Shown piece by piece: positions 1-8,187 of a DNA stretch of 29,645 nucleotides (positions are counted from its first letter, which is position 1; each line of letters begins with the position of its first letter). Below the pieces are notes generated by a model that was given only the letters and a program-made list of their open reading frames with translations, ran no database searches and was not told the origin of the DNA. The DNA is taken from positions 1 through 29,645 of the forward strand of contig CAIXHJ010000496.1 of the NCBI GenBank assembly GCA_903919165.1, in the 5' to 3' direction. The stretch comes from an uncultured Holophagaceae bacterium. GTDB lineage: Bacteria; Acidobacteriota; Holophagae; Holophagales; Holophagaceae. A program made the translations under genes and the position numbers.

Positions 1-602
1 CGCTTGTTCGCACCGCTGATGGTGACTGAGTTCAAATTATTCTGGAAAAGGTTGTTGGCGGCTGTGTTGGCGGCCTGGAAGCTCGCATCCGTGCTGAAAG
101 GCACCACCGTGGTGATGTCTACGTTCTTCTTCCCGCTGCTGTTTGCCTGCAAGGCGATGGCCCACCAGTTGGTGCCATTGACCACGACACCCGCATTCAT
201 GTACTCCCGGGTTCGGCTGGGTGCGAAGACCGTGGCAACGGTCTGCTGTGCAGTCGTGGGTGTGGCTGGAGGAGCCAGGACAACTCCCTGTATAGTCGGG
301 GCGTAATTGGCTGCAATGGACGTGAGGCCCCGGGCCATGTACATGGTGGGAACCGTGCCGGTCACGTCGTACGGGCCCCAGGTGACGATGGCCACGTCTT
401 TTCCCGTGCTGGACGCGTACTTGTGCGCGTCCATGATGGCGCCCTCGAGCTGATCCAGGACGACTCTCACCGAATTTCCGCCCCGGTTCCCGAGCATCGT
501 CACGCCGGCGACTGCCAGGATGCCGACGATCACCACCACCAGGAGCACTTCGACGAGCGAGTAGCCCGAATGGCCAAGCTTGGGAGAACGGGTGGGAAGC
601 AT
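1..602 (-). CDS. Type IV prepilin-like protein (3' end beyond window)
   Basis: Reading the minus strand from an ATG at 602 gives an open frame of about 200 residues that runs off the left edge, so the C-terminus is missing. The N-terminus is a textbook class III prepilin leader: a short basic leader MLPTRSPKLGHSG, then YSLVEVLLVVVIVGILAVAG. The glycine before Tyr is the expected prepilin-peptidase cleavage site, Glu5 of the mature form is present, and the hydrophobic helix follows. The rest is Thr/Ala/Asn-rich with WGPYDV and NGTNWWAIAL segments, as in minor pilins or type II secretion pseudopilins. A GAGG lies 6-7 nt before the ATG. The gene lies downstream of priA on the same strand, after a 154-bp AT-rich gap that probably has its own promoter. 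Whether it is a major pilin, minor pilin or GspH-like pseudopilin cannot be decided here. Confidence 0.85.
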   Translation of the reverse strand, partial: MLPTRSPKLGHSGYSLVEVLLVVVIVGILAVAGVTMLGNRGGNSVRVVLDQLEGAIMDAHKYASSTGKDVAIVTWGPYDVTGTVPTMYMARGLTSIAANYAPTIQGVVLAPPATPTTAQQTVATVFAPSRTREYMNAGVVVNGTNWWAIALQANSSGKKNVDITTVVPFSTDASFQAANTAANNLFQNNLNSVTISGANK

Positions 603-756
603 GACAGCCTCGTGTCTTAGGTGTCTTAGTTGAAAGGATCGGAGGAAAGGGCCAATTTGATGACTGTGATTTTATCTATTTTACTTTAGAGATCTTACAG
701 GATTGTCAAGGTCATGTAGCCAGTTTGAACACAGTTGAATGTATATTTTTTAGACA
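603..756 (-). promoter_or_regulatory. AT-rich leader and possible promoter of the prepilin gene
   Basis: This is the gap between the priA stop and the prepilin start. It is much more AT-rich than its flanks. On the minus strand a perfect TTGACA sits at 709-704. A TAAAAT hexamer lies 20 nt downstream (683-678), which is longer than the usual 17-nt spacing, and a poorer TAAAGT lies 15 nt downstream (688-683). A tandem 9-mer CTAAGACAC x2 (629-612) directly precedes the ribosome-binding region. A sigma-54 promoter, common for pilin genes, was looked for and the spacing does not fit. The promoter call is therefore weak. Confidence 0.35.
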
Positions 757-3027
757 TCATCCAAACTGAATGGGATCCCTGTCCAGGCTGATGGGACCGG
801 CTGGATTGAGAGGGTGCCGGACGAGCACTTCGCCGAGGGCACCCCGGCCTCCCTTCAGGAGCAAGTGCATGCGCCACTGATCCCGGACTCGCGGAACCGG
901 CGCCTCCAGGGGCCCGAGTACTTTCAGGCCTGGAACGGACAATTGCTGTCGGAAGGCCTCAAGCGCCTCGCGGGCTTCCCGCGCGGTGTCGGCCTCGGCC
1001 CGGTACAGCGTCAGAGCCGTGAAGGGCGGATAGCCCAGCCCTTCGCGGAAGGGCAGCTCCGAGGCGGCGAAGCCTTCGAAATCCTGGGCCAGGGCGAAGG
1101 TGATGGCGGGGTGGTCGGGGGAATAGGTCTGGAGGATCACCCGACCCGGCAGGTCGGCGCGGCCCGCCCGGCCTGCGACCTGGGTGAGCAATTGGAAAGT
1201 GCGCTCGGAGGCCCGAAAATCTGCCACTTTCAGCCCCAGGTCCGCGTTGAGCACGCCCACCAGTGTGAGCCCTGGGAGGTTGTGCCCCTTGGCCAGCATC
1301 TGCGTCCCCACCAGGATGTCCACCTGGCCCGCCTCGGCGGCCAGCAGGCCTGCCTCGAAGGAGCCACGGCGGCGCGTGGTGTCCCGGTCCAGACGCAGGA
1401 TCCGGGCGGTGGGGAAGAGCTGGTTCAGGTGCTCCTCCACCTGTTCAGTGCCCTCGCCCACCCCGCGCAGGTGGTCGGCGCCGCAATCAGGACAAGCCTC
1501 GGGAGGGACTGTCTCGTGGCCACAAAGATGGCAGCGCAAACGGAAGTCGCCCCGGTGGTAGGTGAGCGAGATGGCGCAATGCGGGCAGCCCAGCGTCTTC
1601 CCGCAGGCACGGCACATCCAGAAATTCTCGTAGCCCCGGCGGTTGAGCAGCAGCAGGGCCTGCTCCCCCTTGGCCAAGGTCTCCGTAAGGGCCCGCATCA
1701 GGGGGGGCGCCAGGATCACTTTGCGCCGCAGCTGCCGGTAGGCCTCCCGCAGATCCACGATCTCCACCCTCGGTAGCGATATGCCCGAATGGCGTTCCCG
1801 CAGCCGCAGCAGCCTGTAGCGGCCGGTCTGCGCCGCCTGCCAGCTTTCCAGGCTCGGCGTGGCGCTGCCCAGCACGATGGGACAACCCTCAATCTGGGCC
1901 CGCTTGATGGCCAGGTCCCGGGCATGGATGCGCGGGTGTTCCTCGGATTTGTAGGAACCCTCATGCTCTTCATCCACGACGATGAGCCCAATATCCCGGA
2001 GGGGCGCCATCACCGCATTCCGCACGCCCACGAAGAGATCGGCGCCGTTGAAGAGGAGGCGAACGACGTCGCCGTGCTTCTCGCCCACGTTGAGGCCCGC
2101 ATGGCCCACTGCGATGCGGCCGGGGAAGCGCGCTTCCAGGCGATCCAGCAATCGGGCCGTGAGGCCAATCTCCGGCACGAGCCACAGCACCCGGCTACCC
2201 GCAGCCAGCACACGTTCCGCCAGGGCGAGATACACTTCCGTCTTTCCGGACCCGGTGACGCCATAGAGCAGGTGGACCCCGAAGGTTCCCAGCTTCACCG
2301 CCTGCAGGGCCGTCAGTTGCTCCTCATTAAGGACCACCATGCGGTCGATACCCGCCTCTCGCCGCTGACCCAGCAGATCCACACGCTTCATGCGCTCGAC
2401 GAGCCCCCGCTTTTCGAGGGTGCCCAGTACCGAGGCACCGACGCCGGCGGCCTCCAGCAGTTCCGGCTCCATCAGGGCGCCACCGGCATCCTCCAGGGCC
2501 AACAGCACCGCGGCCTGAGCCGGGGTCACCCGGGGCGGATGGGGGGCGCCCGTGAGCCGCACCTCGGTGAACCCTGAGCCACGCAGCGCGGACCGGTGAA
2601 GCAACGTCGGCAGGATGGAGGGATCGTGATGCCAGGCCTGGCCCAGATCCGCCAGCACGCTCCAGGCTCCGCGTTCACGCTGGAAGGACAAGCGCTGTCC
2701 ATCCTCGTCCGCTTCCCAGTTGGGCAACAGGGCCAGAGGAAGGCTCAGGGGCAGCAGGTGGGCTTCGAGACAGCCGTAGTAGCGGGCGGCGAAGGATTGC
2801 AGTTCCCGCAGCCTCGACGGCAGCAGCGGGAAGGGATCCAGCACGGCTTCGATGGGCCGCAACTTCGCCACAGGCGGTGCTGGATCGGGCCCCATGGCCA
2901 GACCCACCGCCAGACTGGTCCGGACCTTAACCCGTACCCGCACGCCCGCAGGCAATCCCTCCGGCGCCAGATAGGTCAGGGGCGGCAGGGGCCTGTTCAG
3001 CTGGACGTGAGTCGGGACGAGGTTCAT
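757..3027 (-). CDS. priA: Primosomal protein N' (PriA helicase)
   Basis: PriA is the 3'-to-5' superfamily 2 helicase that reloads the replisome at stalled forks. The protein is 756 aa from the ATG at 3027, normal for the family. A longer frame reaches 3213 but would run into tsaD. An N-terminal DNA-binding region (about 1-230) precedes Walker A GVTGSGKT (about 256-263) and the DEEH box (352-355). The zinc-binding insert has eight cysteines (C472, C475, C481, C484, C499, C502, C512, C515). C-terminal helicase motifs include GTQMLAKG and QVAGRAGR. No strong Shine-Dalgarno precedes the ATG. It is divergent from tsaD with only 24 bp between the start codons, so the promoters must lie in or overlap the opposite gene. 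All expected catalytic residues are present. Confidence 0.96.
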   Translation of the reverse strand: MNLVPTHVQLNRPLPPLTYLAPEGLPAGVRVRVKVRTSLAVGLAMGPDPAPPVAKLRPIEAVLDPFPLLPSRLRELQSFAARYYGCLEAHLLPLSLPLALLPNWEADEDGQRLSFQRERGAWSVLADLGQAWHHDPSILPTLLHRSALRGSGFTEVRLTGAPHPPRVTPAQAAVLLALEDAGGALMEPELLEAAGVGASVLGTLEKRGLVERMKRVDLLGQRREAGIDRMVVLNEEQLTALQAVKLGTFGVHLLYGVTGSGKTEVYLALAERVLAAGSRVLWLVPEIGLTARLLDRLEARFPGRIAVGHAGLNVGEKHGDVVRLLFNGADLFVGVRNAVMAPLRDIGLIVVDEEHEGSYKSEEHPRIHARDLAIKRAQIEGCPIVLGSATPSLESWQAAQTGRYRLLRLRERHSGISLPRVEIVDLREAYRQLRRKVILAPPLMRALTETLAKGEQALLLLNRRGYENFWMCRACGKTLGCPHCAISLTYHRGDFRLRCHLCGHETVPPEACPDCGADHLRGVGEGTEQVEEHLNQLFPTARILRLDRDTTRRRGSFEAGLLAAEAGQVDILVGTQMLAKGHNLPGLTLVGVLNADLGLKVADFRASERTFQLLTQVAGRAGRADLPGRVILQTYSPDHPAITFALAQDFEGFAASELPFREGLGYPPFTALTLYRAEADTAREAREALEAFRQQLSVPGLKVLGPLEAPVPRVRDQWRMHLLLKGGRGALGEVLVRHPLNPAGPISLDRDPIQFG

Positions 3028-3051
3028 CGGTGGCCAGGATACACTTGGCTC

Positions 3052-4074
3052 ATGCTGGTCCTGGGCTTGGAATCCTCCTGCGACGACTGCTCCGCCGCCG
3101 TGGTGGAGGAGACGGCCAGGGGTCCGGTGCTGCGCTCCCTGGTGCGGGAAAGCCAGGACGCCATCCACGGTCCCTTCGGCGGCGTGGTGCCGGAACTCGC
3201 GGCGCGAGAGCACCTGCTGCAGGTGCGGGCTGTGATGGCCGGCGCGCTGGCGGAGGCAGGCATTGGCCTGGCGGATCTCGACCGCATCGCTGTCACGCGG
3301 GGGCCGGGACTGGTGGGCAGCCTACTGGCCACCTTCAGCGCCAGCAAAGCCTTGGCCTGGCACCACGGCATCGAATGGGTGGGCGTCCATCACCTGCTGG
3401 GGCACCTCAACGCCGCGCGCTTCGCTTCACCGGACCTGGCCTTTCCTGCCTTGGTCCTGCTGGTTTCCGGGGGCCATACGCACCTGTATCTCGCGAAGGA
3501 CTGGACCTCGCTCCAGCTGCTCCAGAAGACCCGGGATGACGCCGCCGGCGAAGCTTTCGACAAGGCCGCCCGCATGCTGAACCTGGGCTATCCAGGCGGT
3601 CCCCTGGTGGATGCCTGTGCCCAGGCCGCCATCCAGGCCAGTGATCCCTTCACGCCACCGAAATTCCGCGACGGCAAGACTTCATGGAGTTTCTCCGGCC
3701 TGAAGACCGGCGTAAAACTGAGGGTAGAGCGGAACCCCCGCCTGGCGAAGGCAGGAGGAGCGGATCCCGAGGTGCAGAGCCTCTGCCGCAGCATTCAGGA
3801 AGCGATCTCCGCCTGGCTCCTGAAACCCATTCCCGATTGGGCGCGAAACCGCGATGCTCGAAGCTTGGTGATCAGCGGCGGCGTCGCCTGCAATTCGCGC
3901 CTTCGTTCCGATGCCGCGACCATGGCACCCCGGATGGGCCTGGCGCTGGCCATCCCCGAACCCCGTCTTTGCACAGATAATGGCGCCATGATCGGCGCCG
4001 CGGGGGCACTCCTGGAACCAGACTCGGATCCATGGATCCAGAACGCCGATGCGGATCTGAAACTCGGAGCCTGA
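3052..4074 (+). CDS. tsaD: tRNA N6-adenosine threonylcarbamoyltransferase TsaD
   Basis: TsaD transfers the threonylcarbamoyl group from TC-AMP to A37 of ANN-decoding tRNAs, with TsaB and TsaE, in the cytoplasm. The 340-aa length is typical (E. coli about 337). The start is the ATG opening MLVLGLESSCDD, where the ASKHA fold begins; the same frame is open further upstream, but that part is antisense to priA. The metal-binding pair is visible as HHLLGH (H114 and H118). The nucleotide-binding VSGGHTHL, the GEAFDKAAR motif and the late CTDNGAMI aspartate are also present. An AGGA lies about 13 nt before the ATG, which is rather far. gatC follows after a single nucleotide, so the two are co-transcribed and probably translationally coupled. 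Confidence 0.96.
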   Translation: MLVLGLESSCDDCSAAVVEETARGPVLRSLVRESQDAIHGPFGGVVPELAAREHLLQVRAVMAGALAEAGIGLADLDRIAVTRGPGLVGSLLATFSASKALAWHHGIEWVGVHHLLGHLNAARFASPDLAFPALVLLVSGGHTHLYLAKDWTSLQLLQKTRDDAAGEAFDKAARMLNLGYPGGPLVDACAQAAIQASDPFTPPKFRDGKTSWSFSGLKTGVKLRVERNPRLAKAGGADPEVQSLCRSIQEAISAWLLKPIPDWARNRDARSLVISGGVACNSRLRSDAATMAPRMGLALAIPEPRLCTDNGAMIGAAGALLEPDSDPWIQNADADLKLGA

Positions 4075-4075
4075 C

Positions 4076-4360
4076 ATGGACGTGACTCGTGAGGATGTCC
4101 TTCGCTGCGCGGCCCTTGCCCACTTGAACCTGCGGGAGGAGGAGATCGAGCCCATGCGGGAGGCCATGACTCGCATGCTCACCCATGCCGCCAGCCTCGA
4201 CGAGCTGCCCCTGGACCAGGTCGAGCCCATGCTCTCAGGCCAGGGGCGGCCCCTGCCCCGCCGCGAGGACGAGCCCCGGGACACCTTCACCCAGGAACAG
4301 GCCCTCGCCAACGCCCCGGCCCAGGACCGAGGCTACTTCGTGGTGCCTAAGGTGCTATAG
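4076..4360 (+). CDS. gatC: Asp-tRNA(Asn)/Glu-tRNA(Gln) amidotransferase subunit C
   Basis: GatC is the small subunit that stabilises the GatCAB amidotransferase, which converts Glu-tRNA(Gln) and/or Asp-tRNA(Asn) to the amidated forms. The product is 94 aa with the family pattern: the opening VTREDVLRCAALAHLNLREEE, a central MLTHAASLDELPLDQVEPM, and a C-terminal segment ending in RGYFVVPKVL, the usual GatC tail. The start is 1 nt after the tsaD stop. gatA and gatB, its obligate partners, are not in the window and do not follow, because the next gene is on the opposite strand. The gene is therefore split from its complex and sits in a tsaD-gatC tRNA-modification pair. Confidence 0.9.
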   Translation: MDVTREDVLRCAALAHLNLREEEIEPMREAMTRMLTHAASLDELPLDQVEPMLSGQGRPLPRREDEPRDTFTQEQALANAPAQDRGYFVVPKVL

Positions 4361-4425
4361 GGCCGATCCACCCGGTATCAAGTGCGGATGGGGCAGAGAG
4401 CCGACTGCGCCCCCTGAATGAAGGG

Positions 4426-5004
4426 TCACCAATCCCCGCCGGAATCGCCGCCACCGGAATCGCCGCCACCAGAATCACCCCAATCGCTGGAATTCGAATT
4501 GGACTCGCCCCAGTCGCTGGAGGATTTTTCGGATGAATCACCGGTCCAGCCATCGCCCTCGCTGGAGCGGCCATGGTGGTGTTCACCGCCCATCATGCTG
4601 CCGATCATCATGCCCGTGAGCAGGCCCCCCATGCCTCCGCCGGGTTGCCCCAACCCACCCTGCTGCATGGGAACGGATCCCTGCATCGGACCATCCAGGC
4701 CGAGCTGGCGCCGGGCGGAAGGCGGGAGTTCCTCGTCCTTGAGAGCCTGGACACCAGCCAGGGCCCCGCAGTATCCGCAGGTCCACTTCACTGAGCGCAG
4801 GCCGTCCCAATCCTGTTTCATCTTGTCGCCCGATGCGGCACAGGTGGGACATTTGGGATAGGGACAAGGGAACGTGTGGGGTTCCAACGCCCCGGTGGGC
4901 AGGCCGCGATGGGCAGCGCCCAGCTGCTCAGGCCGGTCCCGCTTCCCGCGGAGCGCGAAATAGAGCACGGCGCCGATGATGAGGAGAATGATGAGCGTAG
5001 TCAT
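4426..5004 (-). CDS. Single-pass membrane protein with zinc-ribbon and Ser/Gly/Asp tail
   Basis: No function is recognised. The start is the ATG at 5004, preceded by an AGGAG 6 nt upstream; the frame is open further upstream but has no better start. The 192-aa protein opens with a membrane helix MTTLIILLIIGAVLYFALRG. A cysteine module follows: C47, C52 and C55, then C76 and C79 (CPYPKCPTC ... CGYC), which looks like one zinc ribbon. The middle is Gly/Met-rich (about 110-140), then a His run and a low-complexity tail of Ser, Gly, Asp and Trp ending in GGDSGGDW. Such acidic Gly/Ser tails also occur in TPM-domain proteins, but no TPM domain is present. It is convergent with gatC and divergent from anmK across a perfect palindrome. 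Confidence 0.75.
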   Translation of the reverse strand: MTTLIILLIIGAVLYFALRGKRDRPEQLGAAHRGLPTGALEPHTFPCPYPKCPTCAASGDKMKQDWDGLRSVKWTCGYCGALAGVQALKDEELPPSARRQLGLDGPMQGSVPMQQGGLGQPGGGMGGLLTGMMIGSMMGGEHHHGRSSEGDGWTGDSSEKSSSDWGESNSNSSDWGDSGGGDSGGGDSGGDW

Positions 5005-5045
5005 GGGGACTCCTGACGCACAAAGAGTATCCGGAACTGGCGCCA

Positions 5046-5070
5046 AGGGTCTGTTTTCAAAACAGACCCT
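5046..5070. promoter_or_regulatory. Perfect 25-bp palindrome, candidate operator
   Basis: Two 12-bp arms, AGGGTCTGTTTT and AAAACAGACCCT, are exact reverse complements around a single central C at 5058. It lies in the 94-bp gap between the divergent starts of the zinc-ribbon membrane protein (5004) and anmK (5099), 42 bp from the first and 28 bp from the second. The symmetry and near-zero spacer suit a dimeric repressor better than a hairpin, and no T-tract follows on either strand. I do not recognise the cognate regulator. Confidence 0.55.
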
Positions 5071-5098
5071 ATTGGTACTTGCTGGCATCATCAGCAGC

Positions 5099-6220
5099 AT
5101 GCAGCCTCGCATCCCGATCCCGGATGACCGGCCCTGGCGCGTGCTGGGTCTGATGTCAGGCACCAGTGCGGATGGTGTGGACGTCGTCGCCATTGAAGTG
5201 GATCCAGGTGCCTTCCAGGATGGGAAGCCGTTCCGCAGCCTCCTTGGACACCACTCGGCGAGGTACCCAGCCCAGCTCCGTGATCAGGTGCTGGCTGCCG
5301 CCTCGAATCGCCTTCCACCCGAGGAGCTCTGCATCCTCCAGCGAGGGCTGGGAGACCACCACGCCCTAGCGGCAAAGACCCTCTGCGCAGCATTGCCCCT
5401 TCGCCCGGATCTGGCCGCCCTGCATGGGCAGACGGTACAACACCACCCGTCCAAGGGTGCGAGCCTCCAGCTGGCGGACCCCTATGTGCTGGTCGAAGCC
5501 CTGGGGTGTCCGGTGGTCTGGGATCTCCGTCGTCGCGATCTTGCCCTGGGCGGACAGGGTGCACCACTCGTGCCCTTGCCGGAACGCTGGCTGCATGGAG
5601 CCGGGCCCTGGATGGCCCTGAACCTCGGCGGCATCGCGAATCTAGCCGTCTGGGACGGAGAGACGACAAGGGCCTGGGACACGGGACCCGGGATGTCTCT
5701 GCTGGATCTCGCGGCGAAGCAGTGGCTCGGCCTCCCTTTCGATCCCGAAGGAGGGTCCGCCAGCGGTACGGTGGCGGACACGATCCTGGATCGTTGGCTT
5801 CACCACCCCTACTTCAAGACGGCGCCGCCGAAATCCACAGGACGCGAGGTGTTCGGCGAAGCCTGGCTGACAGGTGAAACCGCACTCCTCGAATCCCTTC
5901 CCCTGGCGGACCGGATGGCCACCCTCGCGGCCTTCACCGCCGCCTCCGTGGCAATCGAGGCCGCGCGAATCGCACCCTGGCCCGCGGCGATGCGGGGCCT
6001 GGTCAGCGGCGGTGGCACCCGCCATCGACGCCTGCAGGCCGAATTGACCGCCCGGCTTTCCCTGCCGCTGGAGGAGGACACCGCCTTCCCGTCCGGTGCG
6101 CGGGAGGCCGTGAGCTGGGCTCTTCTGGGTGCTGCCAGCGCCCTGGGGATCCCGGGCAACCTTCCCGAAGTTACGGGAGCCTCGCGGGCCGCGGTGTTGG
6201 GGAGCTGGGTGTGGCCGTGA
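5099..6220 (+). CDS. anmK: Anhydro-N-acetylmuramic acid kinase
   Basis: AnmK cleaves the 1,6-anhydro ring of anhMurNAc and phosphorylates it to MurNAc-6-P in cytoplasmic peptidoglycan recycling. The product is 373 aa, the usual length. Near the N-terminus is the ASKHA phosphate-binding segment GLMSGTSADGVDV, where the aspartate is the expected catalytic base. LHGQTVQHHP, MALNLGGIANL, WDTGPGMSLLD and the late VSGGGTRHR follow, all in family order. The start chosen is the ATG at 5099. The frame is open upstream to 4976, but that part would read through the palindrome and into the divergent gene. The next gene starts 10 nt before this stop. No murQ or other recycling gene adjoins. Confidence 0.95.
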   Translation: MQPRIPIPDDRPWRVLGLMSGTSADGVDVVAIEVDPGAFQDGKPFRSLLGHHSARYPAQLRDQVLAAASNRLPPEELCILQRGLGDHHALAAKTLCAALPLRPDLAALHGQTVQHHPSKGASLQLADPYVLVEALGCPVVWDLRRRDLALGGQGAPLVPLPERWLHGAGPWMALNLGGIANLAVWDGETTRAWDTGPGMSLLDLAAKQWLGLPFDPEGGSASGTVADTILDRWLHHPYFKTAPPKSTGREVFGEAWLTGETALLESLPLADRMATLAAFTAASVAIEAARIAPWPAAMRGLVSGGGTRHRRLQAELTARLSLPLEEDTAFPSGAREAVSWALLGAASALGIPGNLPEVTGASRAAVLGSWVWP

Positions 6221-8187
6221 GATGGGGCCGCTGGTCCGATCACCTGCCCCTGTGGATGGCGCTGGGCGCCACGGTGTCCTCAGGCATCTACGAGCCCGGT
6301 GAACTGGTGGTCATGGCGCTGCCGCTCGTGGCGGCGGCAGGGGTGGAGGTGCGGCGCTGGGACCTCAGCCGCCATCACCGCTGGCTGGAGATCGGGGCCC
6401 TGGCCTTTTTCCTGGGGGACCTGGCCCGGGGCCGCGGTCCCTTCACCGTGGCCATCCACACCCTCTTCGTGCTGGCCGGTGTCCGGCTCGTCCTCCCAAG
6501 GGAGCTGTCGCATCGACGCCAGCTGCTGCTGATGGGCTTCCTGCTCTTCCTGACCACGGCCATCGGAACGACAGACCTCACATTCCTGGTCTGGACGCTG
6601 GCTTGGTCCTGCGCTGCCACCCTGGCCCTGCTCCAGCAGAGCTGGGAGCCTTCCGCCGCCCTCTGCCGAGGTACGCTGGCCCGTCCTCCCTATGCCCAGG
6701 TCCCAGGATGGGTGGGCGCCGCTTTGGTCTTCGGGGCAGGATTCTTCATCCTCATGCCCCGCCTGAGCATGGGCCTGCGCCCGGGGCTCTTCCTCGGCAC
6801 GTCGCGGTCCTTTGGACAGGCGGGGTTGGGCGACCGGTTGGATCTTTCAGGCGGCGGCCCCATTGAGCCTAATCCGGAGGTCGCCGTAAGGATCGCACCG
6901 CCCGCTGGCATTGATCCGACCAGGGATCCCCAGTGGACAGGAGGGCTTGAACTTCTGCGGGGAATCACCTTGGAATCCGTCCATGGCCTGCGATGGGAGC
7001 CCGCGGAACTCACTCCACCCCTCGCCATTGTCTCCATCCAGAATTCCGGTTCCCGAGCGGCGGAATTCCTCTACACGCCCAGTCTCCAAGGCATCCTCGT
7101 CCTGCCGGCGGGGCTTGTCCGGATGGAACCCTCCGATCCCGTGATCGTGCCGGGTTCGGGCGCCAGCCGCCGCTGGCGATTCCTGAGAGCCCGCACAGTG
7201 CCCGTGACCATCACCTGGAACCCGAGGCATTCGGAGCCCAGCGAAGCGCGCCTCTCGCCCCGCCGACTGGACCAGCTGACGCGGCTGGAGCCGGAACACG
7301 AGGCCGCCCGTCGGGCCAGCTTCCGCTTGGCCCCTGGCATTCTCCCGACCCCCCAGCTCGCCTCGGTTCTGGAAACGTCCCTGCGCGGGTTCGCCTACAC
7401 CCTCGACAATCCATCAGGCCAGGCCCCCAATCCGCTTGAGGATTTTCTCGAGCGCACCAAAGCGGGCCATTGCGAGTACTTTGCCTCATCCATGGCCCTG
7501 ATGCTGCGGGCCCGGGGCGTTCCGGCCCGGGTGGTGAACGGCTACCGGCTGGGGCCGTGGATTCCAGAGGGCGGCTACTTCCGGGTGAGTCAGAACGAGG
7601 CCCACAGTTGGGTGGAGTACTGGCATGAGGGTCGATGGTGGACGTCGGATCCCACACCCCAAGGCTCCGCAGGCAGTGCCTCAGATGGGCGTGGACTTCG
7701 AGCCTACGAACGGTGGCTGGATGCCGTGCGGTACCGGTGGGACCGTTACGTGGTGCGGTTCTCGGACCAGGATCAGCAGACCGGATTCTCCTGGATCCAA
7801 GACCAGCTCCAGGACTGGGAATGGCGGTGGAAGGCCCCGCCGAAAGCCGCAGGATGGACTCTGGGGTTGGCGGTGCTCGCCTGGATGCTATGGCGCAATC
7901 GGGACCACTGGCGACCCGCCCCGGAAGGCCCGGGCCGCATCCGCGCCCTGCGCCCACTGTTGGCGTGTACCCGCCGGACTGCTCCAGTGGAACCCGGCGA
8001 TACCGCCCGCACTTGGCTGCTGCGGCTGGCCTCCCTTCGTCCAGAGCGAAGGGAGAACCTGCAAAGGCTGGCTGATACTGTGGATACGGAAGCCTATGGT
8101 CCAGGAAGCTCCACGGCTCCCGCCCTGGCAAAGGCGGAAGCCGCAGCGTGGCGAGGTTGGAAACCCGAGGTCGCTACTTCGCGCTGA
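6211..8187 (+). CDS. TgpA-like membrane transglutaminase (DUF3488 / transglutaminase core / DUF4129)
   Basis: This is a 658-aa integral membrane protein of the TgpA type. About the first 190 residues hold several hydrophobic helices (DUF3488-like) that follow one another closely. An extracytoplasmic part contains a papain-like transglutaminase core with the triad C421 (GHCEYFAS), H465 (EAHSWVEYW) and D480 (SDPTP). A further helix (about 548-562, GWTLGLAVLAWMLW) and a cytoplasmic DUF4129-like tail follow. The GTG at 6211 is chosen because a GGAG sits 6 nt upstream; a second GTG at 6217 overlaps the anmK TGA and is also possible. It overlaps the anmK end by 10 nt, so the two are coupled. Its 3' end overlaps the convergent stomatin gene by 14 bp. 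Family members usually accompany MoxR and DUF58 genes; here DUF58 is about 17 kb away. The substrate is unknown. Confidence 0.9.
   Translation: MAVRWGRWSDHLPLWMALGATVSSGIYEPGELVVMALPLVAAAGVEVRRWDLSRHHRWLEIGALAFFLGDLARGRGPFTVAIHTLFVLAGVRLVLPRELSHRRQLLLMGFLLFLTTAIGTTDLTFLVWTLAWSCAATLALLQQSWEPSAALCRGTLARPPYAQVPGWVGAALVFGAGFFILMPRLSMGLRPGLFLGTSRSFGQAGLGDRLDLSGGGPIEPNPEVAVRIAPPAGIDPTRDPQWTGGLELLRGITLESVHGLRWEPAELTPPLAIVSIQNSGSRAAEFLYTPSLQGILVLPAGLVRMEPSDPVIVPGSGASRRWRFLRARTVPVTITWNPRHSEPSEARLSPRRLDQLTRLEPEHEAARRASFRLAPGILPTPQLASVLETSLRGFAYTLDNPSGQAPNPLEDFLERTKAGHCEYFASSMALMLRARGVPARVVNGYRLGPWIPEGGYFRVSQNEAHSWVEYWHEGRWWTSDPTPQGSAGSASDGRGLRAYERWLDAVRYRWDRYVVRFSDQDQQTGFSWIQDQLQDWEWRWKAPPKAAGWTLGLAVLAWMLWRNRDHWRPAPEGPGRIRALRPLLACTRRTAPVEPGDTARTWLLRLASLRPERRENLQRLADTVDTEAYGPGSSTAPALAKAEAAAWRGWKPEVATSR

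Noticed and set aside
710..735. Sigma-54 promoter for the prepilin gene
   Set aside because: TGGC and TTG elements exist on the minus strand, but their spacing is about 2 nt too long and the final GC is missing.
814..1776. Long plus-strand open frame opposite priA
   Set aside because: It lies wholly antisense to priA, lacks a ribosome site and a recognisable domain, and reflects high-GC codon bias.
4390..4414. Terminator between gatC and the convergent membrane gene
   Set aside because: The GGGGCAG/CTGCgCCCC stem has a bulge and no T-tract follows on either strand.
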